The translations under genes were made by a program, and so were the position numbers. The notes under the pieces were generated by a model. It had not been told where the DNA came from and did no database searches. It saw only the letters and a list, made by a program, of their open reading frames with translations. A DNA stretch of 64,000 bases from Roseovarius sp. (lineage in GTDB: Bacteria; Pseudomonadota; Alphaproteobacteria; Rhodobacterales; Rhodobacteraceae), in NCBI GenBank assembly GCA_027493545.1, contig JAOSKR010000003.1:429360-493359 (forward strand), given 5' to 3'. Of this stretch, positions 48,102-56,513 are shown piece by piece; within the stretch, counting starts at the first letter, position 1, and the number at the start of each line of letters is the position of its first letter.

Positions 48102-50071
48102 ATGCGCTGGATCATTCGGATCGTGGGGTTCCTGGTCGTCGTGGCGGCGGTGGCGGTGGGCTCGCTGCTGATGCTGCCGGGCGAGCGTATCGCGGCGATC
48201 GCGGCGCGGCAGATTTCGAACATGACCGGACGCGAGGTCCAGATGCAGGGCGAAACCCGCGTCAGCTTCTGGCCGGTACTGGGCGTGGCCACCGGCCCGG
48301 TGCGGGTCGCCAATGCCGACTGGGGCGAGGGCGGGCCGATGTTTCAGGCCGAAAGCCTCAAGATCGGGGTCGAGCCGCAGGTGCTCTGGGGCGGCGATAT
48401 CCGCATCACCGGGCTGGAGGCGCGCGACCCGGTCATCAATCTCGAGCGCGCCGCCGACGGGCGGGTGAACTGGGAGGTCGGGGTCGAGGGGGTGGCGCCC
48501 TCGGGTCAGGCCGAGCCGGGCGCGGCGCCGGCGCGGTCGAGGGCCCTGGCGCTGACGCTCGACCGGGCGCTCATCACCGATGCCGTCTTTCGCTACACCG
48601 ATCACGGCAGCGGCAAGCGCATCGAAATGACGGGCATGGATTTCGATCTGCGCTGGCCCCAATACCGCGGCCGGGCCAGTTTCGACATCACCCTGCGGCC
48701 AGCCGGTGCGCCGGTGCGCATTTCGGGCCATCTCGACCGGCTCGACGCCTTCATCGACGGCGCGGTGAGCGATATCGAGGTGAGCCTCGACACCGACGCG
48801 GGCGAGGCGCATTTCGCCGGGCGGGCCAGTGTAGACGCGCAGGCCGAGGGGCGGCTCACCGCCAAGCTGAACGATACGGCGGCGGTTCTGGCGACCTTCG
48901 GTTTGCCGCGCCCCGACATTCCGCCGGGGCTGGGCCGCAGCGTTGTTGCCGACGCGCGGCTGACGCTGACCGATGGGACACGGCTGGCGCTGCGCGACAT
49001 GGCGCTGAGCCTCGACCGGGGCAACCGCGTCACCGGGGCGGCGGACGTGGCGCTGGACGGTGCCAGGGCCGCGGGTGAACGCGCAACTCGATGTCGGGGC
49101 GCTCGACCTGTCGGGCCGGGGGTGGCGATGCTGCCACCGCCGGGCAGGGCGGAGGCGCCGGCGGTGCCCCGGCGGCGGGTGGCTGGTCGCGGGCGCCGAT
49201 CGACGCCGGGGCGCTGGCGATCGCCGACGGGCAGGTGGCATTTTCGGCCGAGAGCATCGACCTGGGCGACCTCAAGATCGGCAAGACCCGCGGCCTGGCC
49301 ACGCTCGACCGCTCGCGGCTGGTCTTCGACCTGCGCGAGGTGCGCGCCTATCAGGCGCTGATCACCGGCAATTTCGTGATCAACAACCGTTCGGGCCTGT
49401 CGGTGGGGGGCGACCTGACCGCGGCCGGGCTCGATGTGGAGAGTTTTCTCGCGGATGCCGCGGACGTCACCCGCCTGACCGGCACCGCTGACGGGAAGGT
49501 CAGCTTTCTGGGCGCCGGTGAAAGCCAGCAGGCGATCATCTCGAGCCTGAGCGGCGAGGGTGCGGTCCGGGCCGCCGACGGGGTCATCAAGGGCTTCGAT
49601 CTCGACAAGCTGATGCGCCGGGGCAAGCTGACCGGCGGCACCACCATCTTCGACGAGATGAGCGCGACGTTCCGCATCGCGGGCGGCGTGCTGGCCAACA
49701 ACGACCTGCGGATGTCGCTGCCGCTCGCGCGCGCCGAGGGCAAGGGCACCGTCGATTTGGGCGCGCGGACAATCGACTATCTTTTCACGCCGGTCCTGCT
49801 GGAGGGCGAGGACCGCGACGGGCTGGCCATTCCGGTGCGCATCCGCGGACCATGGGCCGATCCCGCCATCGTGCCCGACTTCGAAAAGGCCATCGACCTC
49901 AACCTTGCCGAGGAGAAGGAAGAGCTGAAGGACCGCGCCGAAGAAGAGGTGCGCCGTGCCATCGGCAAGGAACTGGGCGTGACCGTCGAGGAGGGTCAGT
50001 CGCTCGAGGATGCCCTCGAGGACAAGTTGAAGGACGAGGTCGAGCGGGGGCTCAAGAAGCTCTTTCGGTGA
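48102..50071 (+). CDS. AsmA-family protein, two frameshifts
   Basis: An inner-membrane-anchored periplasmic protein of about 655 residues after repair. It begins with one membrane helix (IIRIVGFLVVVAAVAVGSLLML) followed by the AsmA start (RIAAIAARQISNMTGREVQM) and long beta-rich sequence, with the C-terminal AsmA_2-like part ending in a charged helix (ELKDRAEEEVRRAIGKELG). Members help lipid traffic or outer-membrane assembly. Extra bases near 49066 (CCAGGGCCGCGG, expected CCAGGCCGCGG) and near 49113 (GGGCCGGGGGTGG) break the frame; repair gives an exact 656 codons. GGAGG stands nine bases before ATG 48102. Confidence 0.88.
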
Positions 50072-50105
50072 TTGCTGCGTATCCACTGGAAAAGGACGGT
50101 TCGAG

Positions 50106-51527
50106 ATGACGCGTCGCCCCGCCGATGAAGGATTCATCGCCCGCCTTCGTGCCGCATTGCCGGCGGCCGCGCTGCGCGAGGTCGCGCCGGCCTATCTGCA
50201 AGAGCCGCGCGGGCGCTGGGCGGGCCGGGCAGGGGTGGTGGTGGCCCCCGGCAGTACCGAGGAAGCGGCCACCGCCATCCGCGAGGCCGCCGCCGCGCGG
50301 GTTCCGGTGGTGCCCTATGGCGGCGGCACCGGGCTGGTGGGCGGGCAGGTCGTGCCGGAGGGTCCGACGCCGATGATCCTCAGCCTCGAGCGGTTGCGCA
50401 AGGTGCGCGGCATCTGGCCCGAGGAAAACGTGATCGAGGTCGAGGCGGGCATGATTCTCGCGGATGTGCATGACGCCGCGGCGGCGGCGGAGAGGCTCTT
50501 TCCGCTTTCCATCGCCGCCAAGGGCAGCGCCCGCATCGGCGGGCTTCTGGCCACCAATGCCGGCGGCGTCAACGTGCTGCGTTACGGCAACGCGCGCGAC
50601 CTCTGCCTCGGGATCGAGGCGGTGCTGCCGGACGGGCAGGTATTCCACGGCCTCAGGCGACTGAGGAAGGACAACACCGGCTACGATCTGCGCAACCTGC
50701 TGATCGGCTCCGAAGGCACGCTGGGGGTGATCACCGCCGCCACGCTCAAGCTTTATCCCCGCCCGGCGGGCGAGGGCACCGCGCTCCTGGCGGTGGCGGA
50801 CCCGGCCGCCGCGCTGAGCCTGCTGGCGCTGGCGCGCGAGCACATGGGCGAGGGGATTTCGGCCTTCGAGCTGATGCACCGCACCGGTTTCGATTTCCTG
50901 GCCGAGACCCTGCCCGACACCCGCCTGCCCTTTGCCGAGCCGCCCGAATGGACGGTGCTGATCGACATCGGGCTGGCGCGCGGGCTCGACCCCGCCGGGG
51001 CGCTGGAGGTTCTCTTTGCCGATGCCCACGAGGCCGGGCTGGTGTCGGACGGGGTCATTGCGCAGTCGGAGGCGCAGCGCCACGCGTTCTGGGAGGTGCG
51101 CGAGCGCATACCCGAGGCCAACCGCCATGTCGGCGCGATCAGCTCGCACGACATCTCGCTGCCCCTGAGCGCCATTGCCGGCTTCGTCGAAAAGGGCGGG
51201 GCCGCGATCGCCGCGCTGGGCCCGTTTCGCGTCAACTGTTTCGGGCATCTCGGGGACGGCAATCTGCACTACAACGTCTTTCCGCCCCCGGGACAGTCGC
51301 GCGACGGCTTTCGGGGCCAGCGCGACGAGATCAAGCGCACGGTCCACGACATGGTGGATGCGATGGGCGGCTCGGTCAGTGCCGAGCACGGCATCGGGCG
51401 GCTCAAGGTCGGCGACCTGGAGCGCTATGGCGATCCGGCCAAATTGTGGGCGATGCGCGCAATCAAGGCCGCGCTCGACCCGGCGGGCATCATGAACCCC
51501 GGCGCGGTACTGCGATCTTTGCCCTAG
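50106..51527 (+). CDS. FAD-linked oxidase (GlcD / D-2-hydroxyacid dehydrogenase type)
   Basis: A 473-residue flavoenzyme of the VAO family. The FAD domain shows PVVPYGGGTGLVGGQ, GSARIGGLLATNAGG and GYDLRNLLIGSEGTLGVIT; the C-terminal domain shows FGHLGDGNLHYNVFPP and the SAEHGIGRLK motif with the histidine cluster. It oxidises a D-2-hydroxy acid such as D-lactate, glycolate or D-2-hydroxyglutarate. No glcE/glcF or Fe-S partner is near, which points to a D-2-hydroxyglutarate or D-lactate dehydrogenase. It starts 34 bases after the AsmA gene. Confidence 0.92.
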   Translation: MTRRPADEGFIARLRAALPAAALREVAPAYLQEPRGRWAGRAGVVVAPGSTEEAATAIREAAAARVPVVPYGGGTGLVGGQVVPEGPTPMILSLERLRKVRGIWPEENVIEVEAGMILADVHDAAAAAERLFPLSIAAKGSARIGGLLATNAGGVNVLRYGNARDLCLGIEAVLPDGQVFHGLRRLRKDNTGYDLRNLLIGSEGTLGVITAATLKLYPRPAGEGTALLAVADPAAALSLLALAREHMGEGISAFELMHRTGFDFLAETLPDTRLPFAEPPEWTVLIDIGLARGLDPAGALEVLFADAHEAGLVSDGVIAQSEAQRHAFWEVRERIPEANRHVGAISSHDISLPLSAIAGFVEKGGAAIAALGPFRVNCFGHLGDGNLHYNVFPPPGQSRDGFRGQRDEIKRTVHDMVDAMGGSVSAEHGIGRLKVGDLERYGDPAKLWAMRAIKAALDPAGIMNPGAVLRSLP

Positions 51528-51550
51528 AAAGCGCGGGCTGCATCACCTAA

Positions 51551-51565
51551 CTTGAATCTGTCAAG
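51551..51565 (+). promoter_or_regulatory. Inverted repeat before the XpaC-TelA operon
   Basis: CTTGA-N5-TCAAG, a perfect five-base inverted repeat 18 bases before the first start codon of the operon. It may be an operator or a small 5'-UTR hairpin; no matching regulator gene is near. Confidence 0.3.
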
Positions 51566-51583
51566 AGGGTGGTAAGGGGCGGC

Positions 51584-51667
51584 ATGTCGGAAACCGGGCT
51601 TCAGAAGCTGGCCTTTGTCCTGCTCGTCATCCTGATTCTCTACGTCTCGATTGCGGGGGGGCTCTAG
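51584..51667 (+). CDS. 27-residue single-helix membrane peptide
   Basis: A tiny gene with ATG 51584, AAGGGG as ribosome site and TAG at 51665-51667. The product MSETGLQKLAFVLLVILILY-VSIAGGL is a short polar start followed by one hydrophobic helix and a GGL end. Its stop is directly followed by the ATG of xpaC (TAGATG), so it is translationally coupled. Such peptides often modulate a membrane partner; here the nearest candidate is XpaC, which has two membrane helices. Not long enough for homology calls. Confidence 0.65.
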   Translation: MSETGLQKLAFVLLVILILYVSIAGGL

Positions 51668-52591
51668 ATGGCCCGCCGCTATGGTGGCAGATTCAGCCCC
51701 GAAGGACAGGGAGGGGCGGACACGCCAGCCAGTTCCGGCCCTGTGTCCGATACCGGCCCCGGCGCCTATCGCGGGGCGGTTCGCACCCGTGCGGGCGGGC
51801 GGGTGAACCTGCTCTTTCTCGCGCCGCTGCCGCTGGTCTGGGCCGCCTTTTCCTCGGGGCCGCACGGTCTTGTGCTGAACCTCGCGGCGCTGGGGCTGCT
51901 GCTGCTGGCGGCGTGGCTGACGCGCGAGGGGCTGCGCGCGCAAGAGGCCTACGATGCGCGCAAGATCGCCCGCCGCCCCGCCTTTCCGCGCAAGATCGCC
52001 GGCAGCCTCGCGACCGGTGTCGGGTTGGGGCTGGCCGGGTTCGCGGCCGCCGGCGGGCTTGCCGGGCCGGCGATCTATGCGGTGGTGGGCGCTGCGCTGC
52101 ACGCGCTGGCCTTCGGTCTCGATCCGCTGCGCGACAAGGGGATGGAGGGCATCGACACCTTTCAGACCGACCGGGTGGCGCGCGCCGTCGACAAGGCCGA
52201 GAGCAATCTGCGGGTGATGGCCGAGGCGGTCCGGCGCGCCGGCGACCGCCGCGCCGAGGACCGGGTCGAGCGCTTTCAGGCCAGCGTGCGCGAGATGCTG
52301 CGCACGGTCGAAAACGACCCGCGCGACCTGACCGCGGCGCGCAGATACCTGACCGTCTACCTGACGGGGGCGCGCGACGCGACGGTCAAGTTCGCCGACA
52401 TCTACGCCCGCACCCGCGACGGGGCCGCGCGCGCCGATTATTTTTCCCTGCTGAGCGACCTCGAAGGCAATTTCGCTGCCAAGACGCGTGCCCTGCTCAG
52501 CGACGATGCCTCGGATCTGGAGGTCGAGATCGAGGTGCTGCGCGACCGCCTGAAACTCGAGGGCATCCGCCCGGCAAACCAACAGGAATGA
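51668..52591 (+). CDS. XpaC family membrane protein (5-bromo-4-chloroindolyl phosphate hydrolysis family)
   Basis: A 307-residue protein named after Bacillus XpaC. A disordered N-terminus of about 45 residues is followed by two hydrophobic helices (LLFLAPLPLVWAAF and LVLNLAALGLLLLAAWL), then a basic segment, another pair of Gly/Ala-rich helices (GVGLGLAGFAAAGGLAGPAIYAVVGAALHALAFG, in parts), and a C-terminal helical domain (about 180-300). The enzymatic name comes from a plate phenotype and does not establish a phosphatase. It lies 12 bases before telA, the same order as xpaC-yaaN in Bacillus. Confidence 0.88.
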   Translation: MARRYGGRFSPEGQGGADTPASSGPVSDTGPGAYRGAVRTRAGGRVNLLFLAPLPLVWAAFSSGPHGLVLNLAALGLLLLAAWLTREGLRAQEAYDARKIARRPAFPRKIAGSLATGVGLGLAGFAAAGGLAGPAIYAVVGAALHALAFGLDPLRDKGMEGIDTFQTDRVARAVDKAESNLRVMAEAVRRAGDRRAEDRVERFQASVREMLRTVENDPRDLTAARRYLTVYLTGARDATVKFADIYARTRDGAARADYFSLLSDLEGNFAAKTRALLSDDASDLEVEIEVLRDRLKLEGIRPANQQE

Positions 52592-52603
52592 GGAATTTCA
52601 CCC

Positions 52604-53803
52604 ATGTCGGACAATATTCGTCAGAAAGCCGAGGCCGCGCTGGCCGAGGTCGAGGAAGTCAGCCGCGCAATCCTGCCCGAGCCGGCCGATGCCCATGCCG
52701 TGGTTCCGCTGGAGTCCGCCGACAAGGACCAGTCGCGCGAGATCACCCGGCGGATGGGCGAGATCGACATGGGCGATACCAACTCGATCGTCGCGTTCGG
52801 CTCGGGCGCGCAGGCGGGCTTGCAGGAAATCTCGCAATCCATGCTCATGGGCGTGCGCAACAAGGATGTGGGGCCGGCGGGCGACAGCCTGCGCAGCATC
52901 GTCACCACCATCCGCGGATTTTCGGTCTCCGAACTCGACGTGAGGCGCAAGCGCAGCTGGTGGGAGCGGCTTTGGGGCCGGGCCGCGCCGTTTGCCAAGT
53001 TCACCGCCCGCTTCGAGACTGTGCAGACCCAGATCGACAACATCACCGACGACCTGCTGGGTCACGAGCACACCCTCCTGAAGGACATCAAGTCGCTCGA
53101 CAAGCTCTATGAAAAAACCCTCGAATTCTACGATGAACTTGCACTCTACATCGCCGCCGGCGAGGCCAAGCTCAAGGAACTCGACGACACCGACATTCCC
53201 GCCAGGGAGGCCGAGGTCGAGGCGGCGGCGGAAGCGGACAAGGTGATGAAGGCGCAGGAGCTGCGCGATTTGCGCGCCGCGCGCGACGATCTCGAACGGC
53301 GCGTACACGATCTCAAGCTCACGCGACAGGTGACCATGCAGTCGCTGCCCTCGATCCGGCTGGTGCAGGAGAACGACAAGAGCCTGGTGACCAAGATCAA
53401 CTCGACGCTGGTCAATACCGTGCCGCTATGGGAAACCCAGCTGGCACAGGCGGTGACGATCCAGCGCTCGGCGGAGGCCGCGGCGGCGGTGCGCGAGGCC
53501 AGCGACCTGACCAACGAGCTGTTGACGGCAAACGCTGCGAACCTGCGCGAAAGCAACAAGGCGATCCGCGAGGAGATGGAGCGCGGCGTTTTTGATATCG
53601 AGGCGGTCAAGAAGGCCAACGCCGACCTGATCGGCACCATCGAGGACAGTCTGAGGATCGCCGACGAGGGCAAGGCGCGCCGCGCCGCTGCCGAGGAGGA
53701 GCTGAAGAAGATGGAGCGCGATCTGCGCGACACGCTGGCCGCCGCCAAGGTGAGGCGCGACGGGGCCGGCGATACCGCCGCCACCGCCGTGCCCGGCAGC
53801 TGA
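52604..53803 (+). CDS. TelA family toxic-anion resistance protein
   Basis: A 399-residue soluble, almost fully helical protein of the TelA/KlaA/YaaN family, linked to tellurite and other toxic-anion resistance and to cell-envelope antibiotic tolerance. Typical parts are the central WWERLWGRAAPFAKFTARFE region, ETVQTQIDNITDDLLGHEHTLLKDI (in two parts), PSIRLVQENDKSLVTKINSTL and a long C-terminal coiled coil. No terD/terC genes are in the window. It is 12 bases downstream of xpaC and eight bases upstream of the DUF2927 gene. Confidence 0.93.
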   Translation: MSDNIRQKAEAALAEVEEVSRAILPEPADAHAVVPLESADKDQSREITRRMGEIDMGDTNSIVAFGSGAQAGLQEISQSMLMGVRNKDVGPAGDSLRSIVTTIRGFSVSELDVRRKRSWWERLWGRAAPFAKFTARFETVQTQIDNITDDLLGHEHTLLKDIKSLDKLYEKTLEFYDELALYIAAGEAKLKELDDTDIPAREAEVEAAAEADKVMKAQELRDLRAARDDLERRVHDLKLTRQVTMQSLPSIRLVQENDKSLVTKINSTLVNTVPLWETQLAQAVTIQRSAEAAAAVREASDLTNELLTANAANLRESNKAIREEMERGVFDIEAVKKANADLIGTIEDSLRIADEGKARRAAAEEELKKMERDLRDTLAAAKVRRDGAGDTAATAVPGS

Positions 53804-53811
53804 GGCCGGTC

Positions 53812-54771
53812 TTGGGTCCGAGGGGCAGGCCGGGTTTGCGCCGGGCCGGGGCGGTCTGCGCCCTGGCCGGGCTCATGGTGCTGTCCGGGTGTGTCGCGAT
53901 GGAGCCACCGCAACGCCCGCCGGACGAACGGCCCGCGGCGGCGCAGGCGGCGCGGCCGGCGCCCTCGCCGCGCAGCGCCGCGCTGACGCGCTATTACGAG
54001 CGGCTGCAGGCGCATCTGTTGACCCAGGGGCTGTTGCGCACCGATGGCGGTGGCGTCGACACGCCCTATACGCCGGCGGACGTGGCGCGCAACTTCGAGC
54101 GCATCGCCTTTTATGACGAATATGTCCGTGGCGGGGGGTTGCAGACATCGCGCGACGGCCCCGGCGTGTTGCGGCGCTGGCAGGTGCCGGTACGTATGGG
54201 CGTCGAATTCGGCGCCAACGTGCCGCCGGAGGTGCGCGAAGTCGACGGCGCGGCGGTTGCGGCCTATGCCGACCGGCTGGCGCGGGTGACCGGGCACGAC
54301 ATCCGGGTGGTCAATCGCAGCGCCAATTTCCACGTCATCTTCGCCTCCGAGGACGACCGCGACTGGACGCTGGCGCGTGTGCGTGCGCTGGCGCCGTCGA
54401 TCGGGCCGGCAACGCTGAACCTTGTCGCCGATCCGCCGCGCAGCATCTACTGCATGGTGCTGACCTTCGTCTCCCCGGGGCAGCGCGACATCTACGGCAA
54501 GGCGATTGCCCTCATCCGCACCGAACAGCCCGAACTGATGCGCCAGTCCTGCATCCACGAGGAACTGGCGCAGGGGCTGGGGCTGGGCAACGACAGTCCG
54601 GCGGCGCGGCCCTCGATCTTCAACGACGACGAGGAATTCGCCTACCTGACCAGCCATGACGAGGAATTGCTGAGCCTGCTCTACCACCCCGCGCTGCGGC
54701 CGGGGATGACGCTCGAGGAGGCGCGCCCGATCATCCGCCGTATCCTTGTCGGGCCGGCGGGGGCGATGTGA
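53812..54771 (+). CDS. DUF2927 lipoprotein with zincin-like HEELAQ motif
   Basis: A 319-residue protein of the DUF2927 family. A lipobox LSGC with Cys27 predicts a lipoprotein. The C-terminal block IHEELAQGLGLGNDSP (HEELAQ at 249-254) followed by FNDDEEFAYLTSHDEELL and the LYHPALRPGMT tail is the family signature, and HExxxQ resembles a gluzincin active site lacking the second histidine. Function unproven. The start is a TTG at 53812 with GAGG in the telA stop region seven bases before it. Coupled to TelA by its eight-base spacing. Confidence 0.82.
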   Translation: MGPRGRPGLRRAGAVCALAGLMVLSGCVAMEPPQRPPDERPAAAQAARPAPSPRSAALTRYYERLQAHLLTQGLLRTDGGGVDTPYTPADVARNFERIAFYDEYVRGGGLQTSRDGPGVLRRWQVPVRMGVEFGANVPPEVREVDGAAVAAYADRLARVTGHDIRVVNRSANFHVIFASEDDRDWTLARVRALAPSIGPATLNLVADPPRSIYCMVLTFVSPGQRDIYGKAIALIRTEQPELMRQSCIHEELAQGLGLGNDSPAARPSIFNDDEEFAYLTSHDEELLSLLYHPALRPGMTLEEARPIIRRILVGPAGAM

Positions 54772-54790
54772 CAACAAGGAGACCTGCAAG

Positions 54791-55924
54791 ATGGGCATTT
54801 TCGATTTTCTGAGCGGCGAGTTCATCGACGTCATCCACTGGACCGACGACACCCGCGACACCATGGTGTGGCGGTTTCAGCGCGAGGGCCACGAGATCAA
54901 GTACGGCGCCAAGCTGACGGTGCGCGAGGGACAGGCGGCGGTATTCGTGCACGAGGGGCAACTGGCCGACGTGTTCACCCCCGGGCTCTACATGCTCGAG
55001 ACCAACAACATGCCGATCATGACCACGCTGCAGCACTGGGATCACGCATTTCGCTCGCCCTTCAAGTCGGAGATCTATTTCGTCAGCACGGTACGGTTCA
55101 ACGACCTCAAATGGGGCACCAAGAACCCGGTGATGCTGCGCGATCCCGAATTCGGGCCGACCAGGATCCGCGCGTTTGGCACCTATACCGTGCGCGTGGC
55201 CGATCCGGCGCGGTTCCTGACCGAGATCGTCGGCACCGACGGCGAATTCACCATGGACGAGATCAGCTTTCAGATCCGCAACATCATCGTCCAGGCGTTC
55301 TCGCGCACCATCGCCGGCAGCGGCATCCCGGTGCTGGACATGGCCGCCAACACCGCCGATCTGGGCAAGCTCGTCGCCGCCGAGATAACGGGTGTGGTGT
55401 CCGGGTACGGGCTGGAAATCCCCGAGTTCTACATCGAGAACATCTCGCTGCCGCCGGCGGTCGAGGCGGCGCTCGACAAACGCACCTCGATGGGGCTGGC
55501 GGGTGATCTGGGCAGGTTTACCCAGTATTCCGCGGCCGAGGCGATGACCGCGGCGGCGCAGAACCCCGGCGGTGCCGGTGCCGGTATCGGCGCCGGGCTG
55601 GGGATGGGGATGGGCATGGGGATGGCTCAGCAGATGGCCGGCGCCGTGGGGCCGTGGGGCGCGCGCCCCACGCCGGACCCGGCCCCGGCTCCGGCCGCCG
55701 CCCGCCGCCGCCGCCGCCGGTCGAGCATGTCTGGCACATCGCCGAGAACGGCCAGACCCATGGACCCTATTCAAGGGCGACGATGGGCCGGATGGCCCAG
55801 GACGGCAAGCTTGACCGCGCACACATGTCTGGACCGCCGGCCAGGACGGCTGGATGAAGGCGGGCGACGTACGCGAACTGGCACAGCTTTTCACCATCCT
55901 GCCGCCGCCCCCGCCGGGGCGTGA
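54791..55924 (+). CDS. SPFH-domain protein (YdjI/virion-core type) with C-terminal GYF_2 domain, about three frameshifts
   Basis: About 378 residues after repair. The SPFH domain (1-270) begins MGIFDFLSGEFIDVIHWTDD and has EIKYGAKLTVREGQAAVFV, WGTKNPVMLRDPEFG, and SGYGLEIPEFYIENISLPP. A Gly/Met-rich hinge and a Pro/Ala linker lead to a GYF_2 domain (WHIAENGQTHGPYSRATMGRM, split: HVWHIAENG, GPYS, VWTAGQDGWMKAGDV). Bases are missing in the GCC/CCG linker near 55700, near 55818, and probably near 55917. The exact end is therefore uncertain. An AAGGAG site precedes ATG 54791. In Bacillus the relative YdjI works with a PspA-type protein at the membrane. Confidence 0.85.
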   Translation: MGIFDFLSGEFIDVIHWTDDTRDTMVWRFQREGHEIKYGAKLTVREGQAAVFVHEGQLADVFTPGLYMLETNNMPIMTTLQHWDHAFRSPFKSEIYFVSTVRFNDLKWGTKNPVMLRDPEFGPTRIRAFGTYTVRVADPARFLTEIVGTDGEFTMDEISFQIRNIIVQAFSRTIAGSGIPVLDMAANTADLGKLVAAEITGVVSGYGLEIPEFYIENISLPPAVEAALDKRTSMGLAGDLGRFTQYSAAEAMTAAAQNPGGAGAGIGAGLGMGMGMGMAQQMAGAVGPWGARPTPDPAPAPAAARRRRRRSSMSGTSPRTARPMDPIQGRRWAGWPRTASLTAHTCLDRRPGRLDEGGRRTRTGTAFHHPAAAPAGA

Positions 55925-55972
55925 GGCGCGAACACGTGCGGACGTGAGACAGCAAACCGCGAGGAGGGACAA

Positions 55973-56377
55973 ATGGCCTATGACCGACACCTGATTTCGA
56001 ACGGCACCCCGATGGAAGAGGAGGTCGGCTTCAGCCGCGCGGTGCGGGTGGGGCCGTTCATCTCGGTCGCGGGCACCGCGTCGATCGGTGCCGACGGCAA
56101 GACGGTGGGCGCCGGCGACGTGGCCGCGCAGACCCGGCAATGCATCGGGATCATCCGCGAGGCGCTGGAACAGGCCGGATCGGGGCTGCATGACGTGGCG
56201 CGGCTGCGGGTGCTCCTGACCGATATCGGCCAGTGGCGGGCGGTCGCGGCGGTCTGCAAGGAGCATTTCGGCGACATCCGCCCGGCCTGTACGATCGTGG
56301 CCGTAAGCGGCTTCGTGAACCCCGACTGGCTGGTCGAGCTGGAGGCCGATGCCATCGTCGAAAGCTGGCAGGGCTAG
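55973..56377 (+). CDS. RidA family protein
   Basis: A 134-residue RidA/YjgF-fold protein of the kind that hydrolyses reactive enamine/imine intermediates, here of a diverged subgroup. Marks are VGPFISVAGTASIGADG, AQTRQCIGIIREALEQAG and IRPACTIVAVSGFVNPDWLVELEADAI (in parts), which retain the R-P-A-x-T pattern around the catalytic arginine. GAGGAGGG lies five bases before ATG 55973. It is 48 bases after the SPFH gene and probably in its operon, but RidA homologues are often neighbours by chance. Confidence 0.9.
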   Translation: MAYDRHLISNGTPMEEEVGFSRAVRVGPFISVAGTASIGADGKTVGAGDVAAQTRQCIGIIREALEQAGSGLHDVARLRVLLTDIGQWRAVAAVCKEHFGDIRPACTIVAVSGFVNPDWLVELEADAIVESWQG

Positions 56378-56400
56378 GCGTGTCGCGGCGGATCAATCTC

Positions 56401-56480
56401 TCGCCCGCCCCGGGCTCGACCCGGGGCCGCATCATGCCTGACGACGGCCCCGGCCCGGGGGCCGGGGCGCATGACGGGCT
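56401..56480. repeat. Dispersed GC-rich intergenic repeat, copy C (short)
   Basis: CGCCCGCCCCGGG, CGACCCGGGGCC, GGCCCCGGCCCGGGGG blocks in the 136-base gap between the RidA and zinc-ribbon genes. Related to copies A and B by shared blocks but without the GATACGC end. Confidence 0.5.
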
Positions 56481-56513
56481 CGATCTGTCACCAGCCGGCC
56501 GGGGGCGCGCGCG

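Noticed and set aside
51668..52591. XpaC as a proven phosphatase
   Set aside because: The name reflects a dye-plate phenotype; no phosphatase motif is visible in the sequence.
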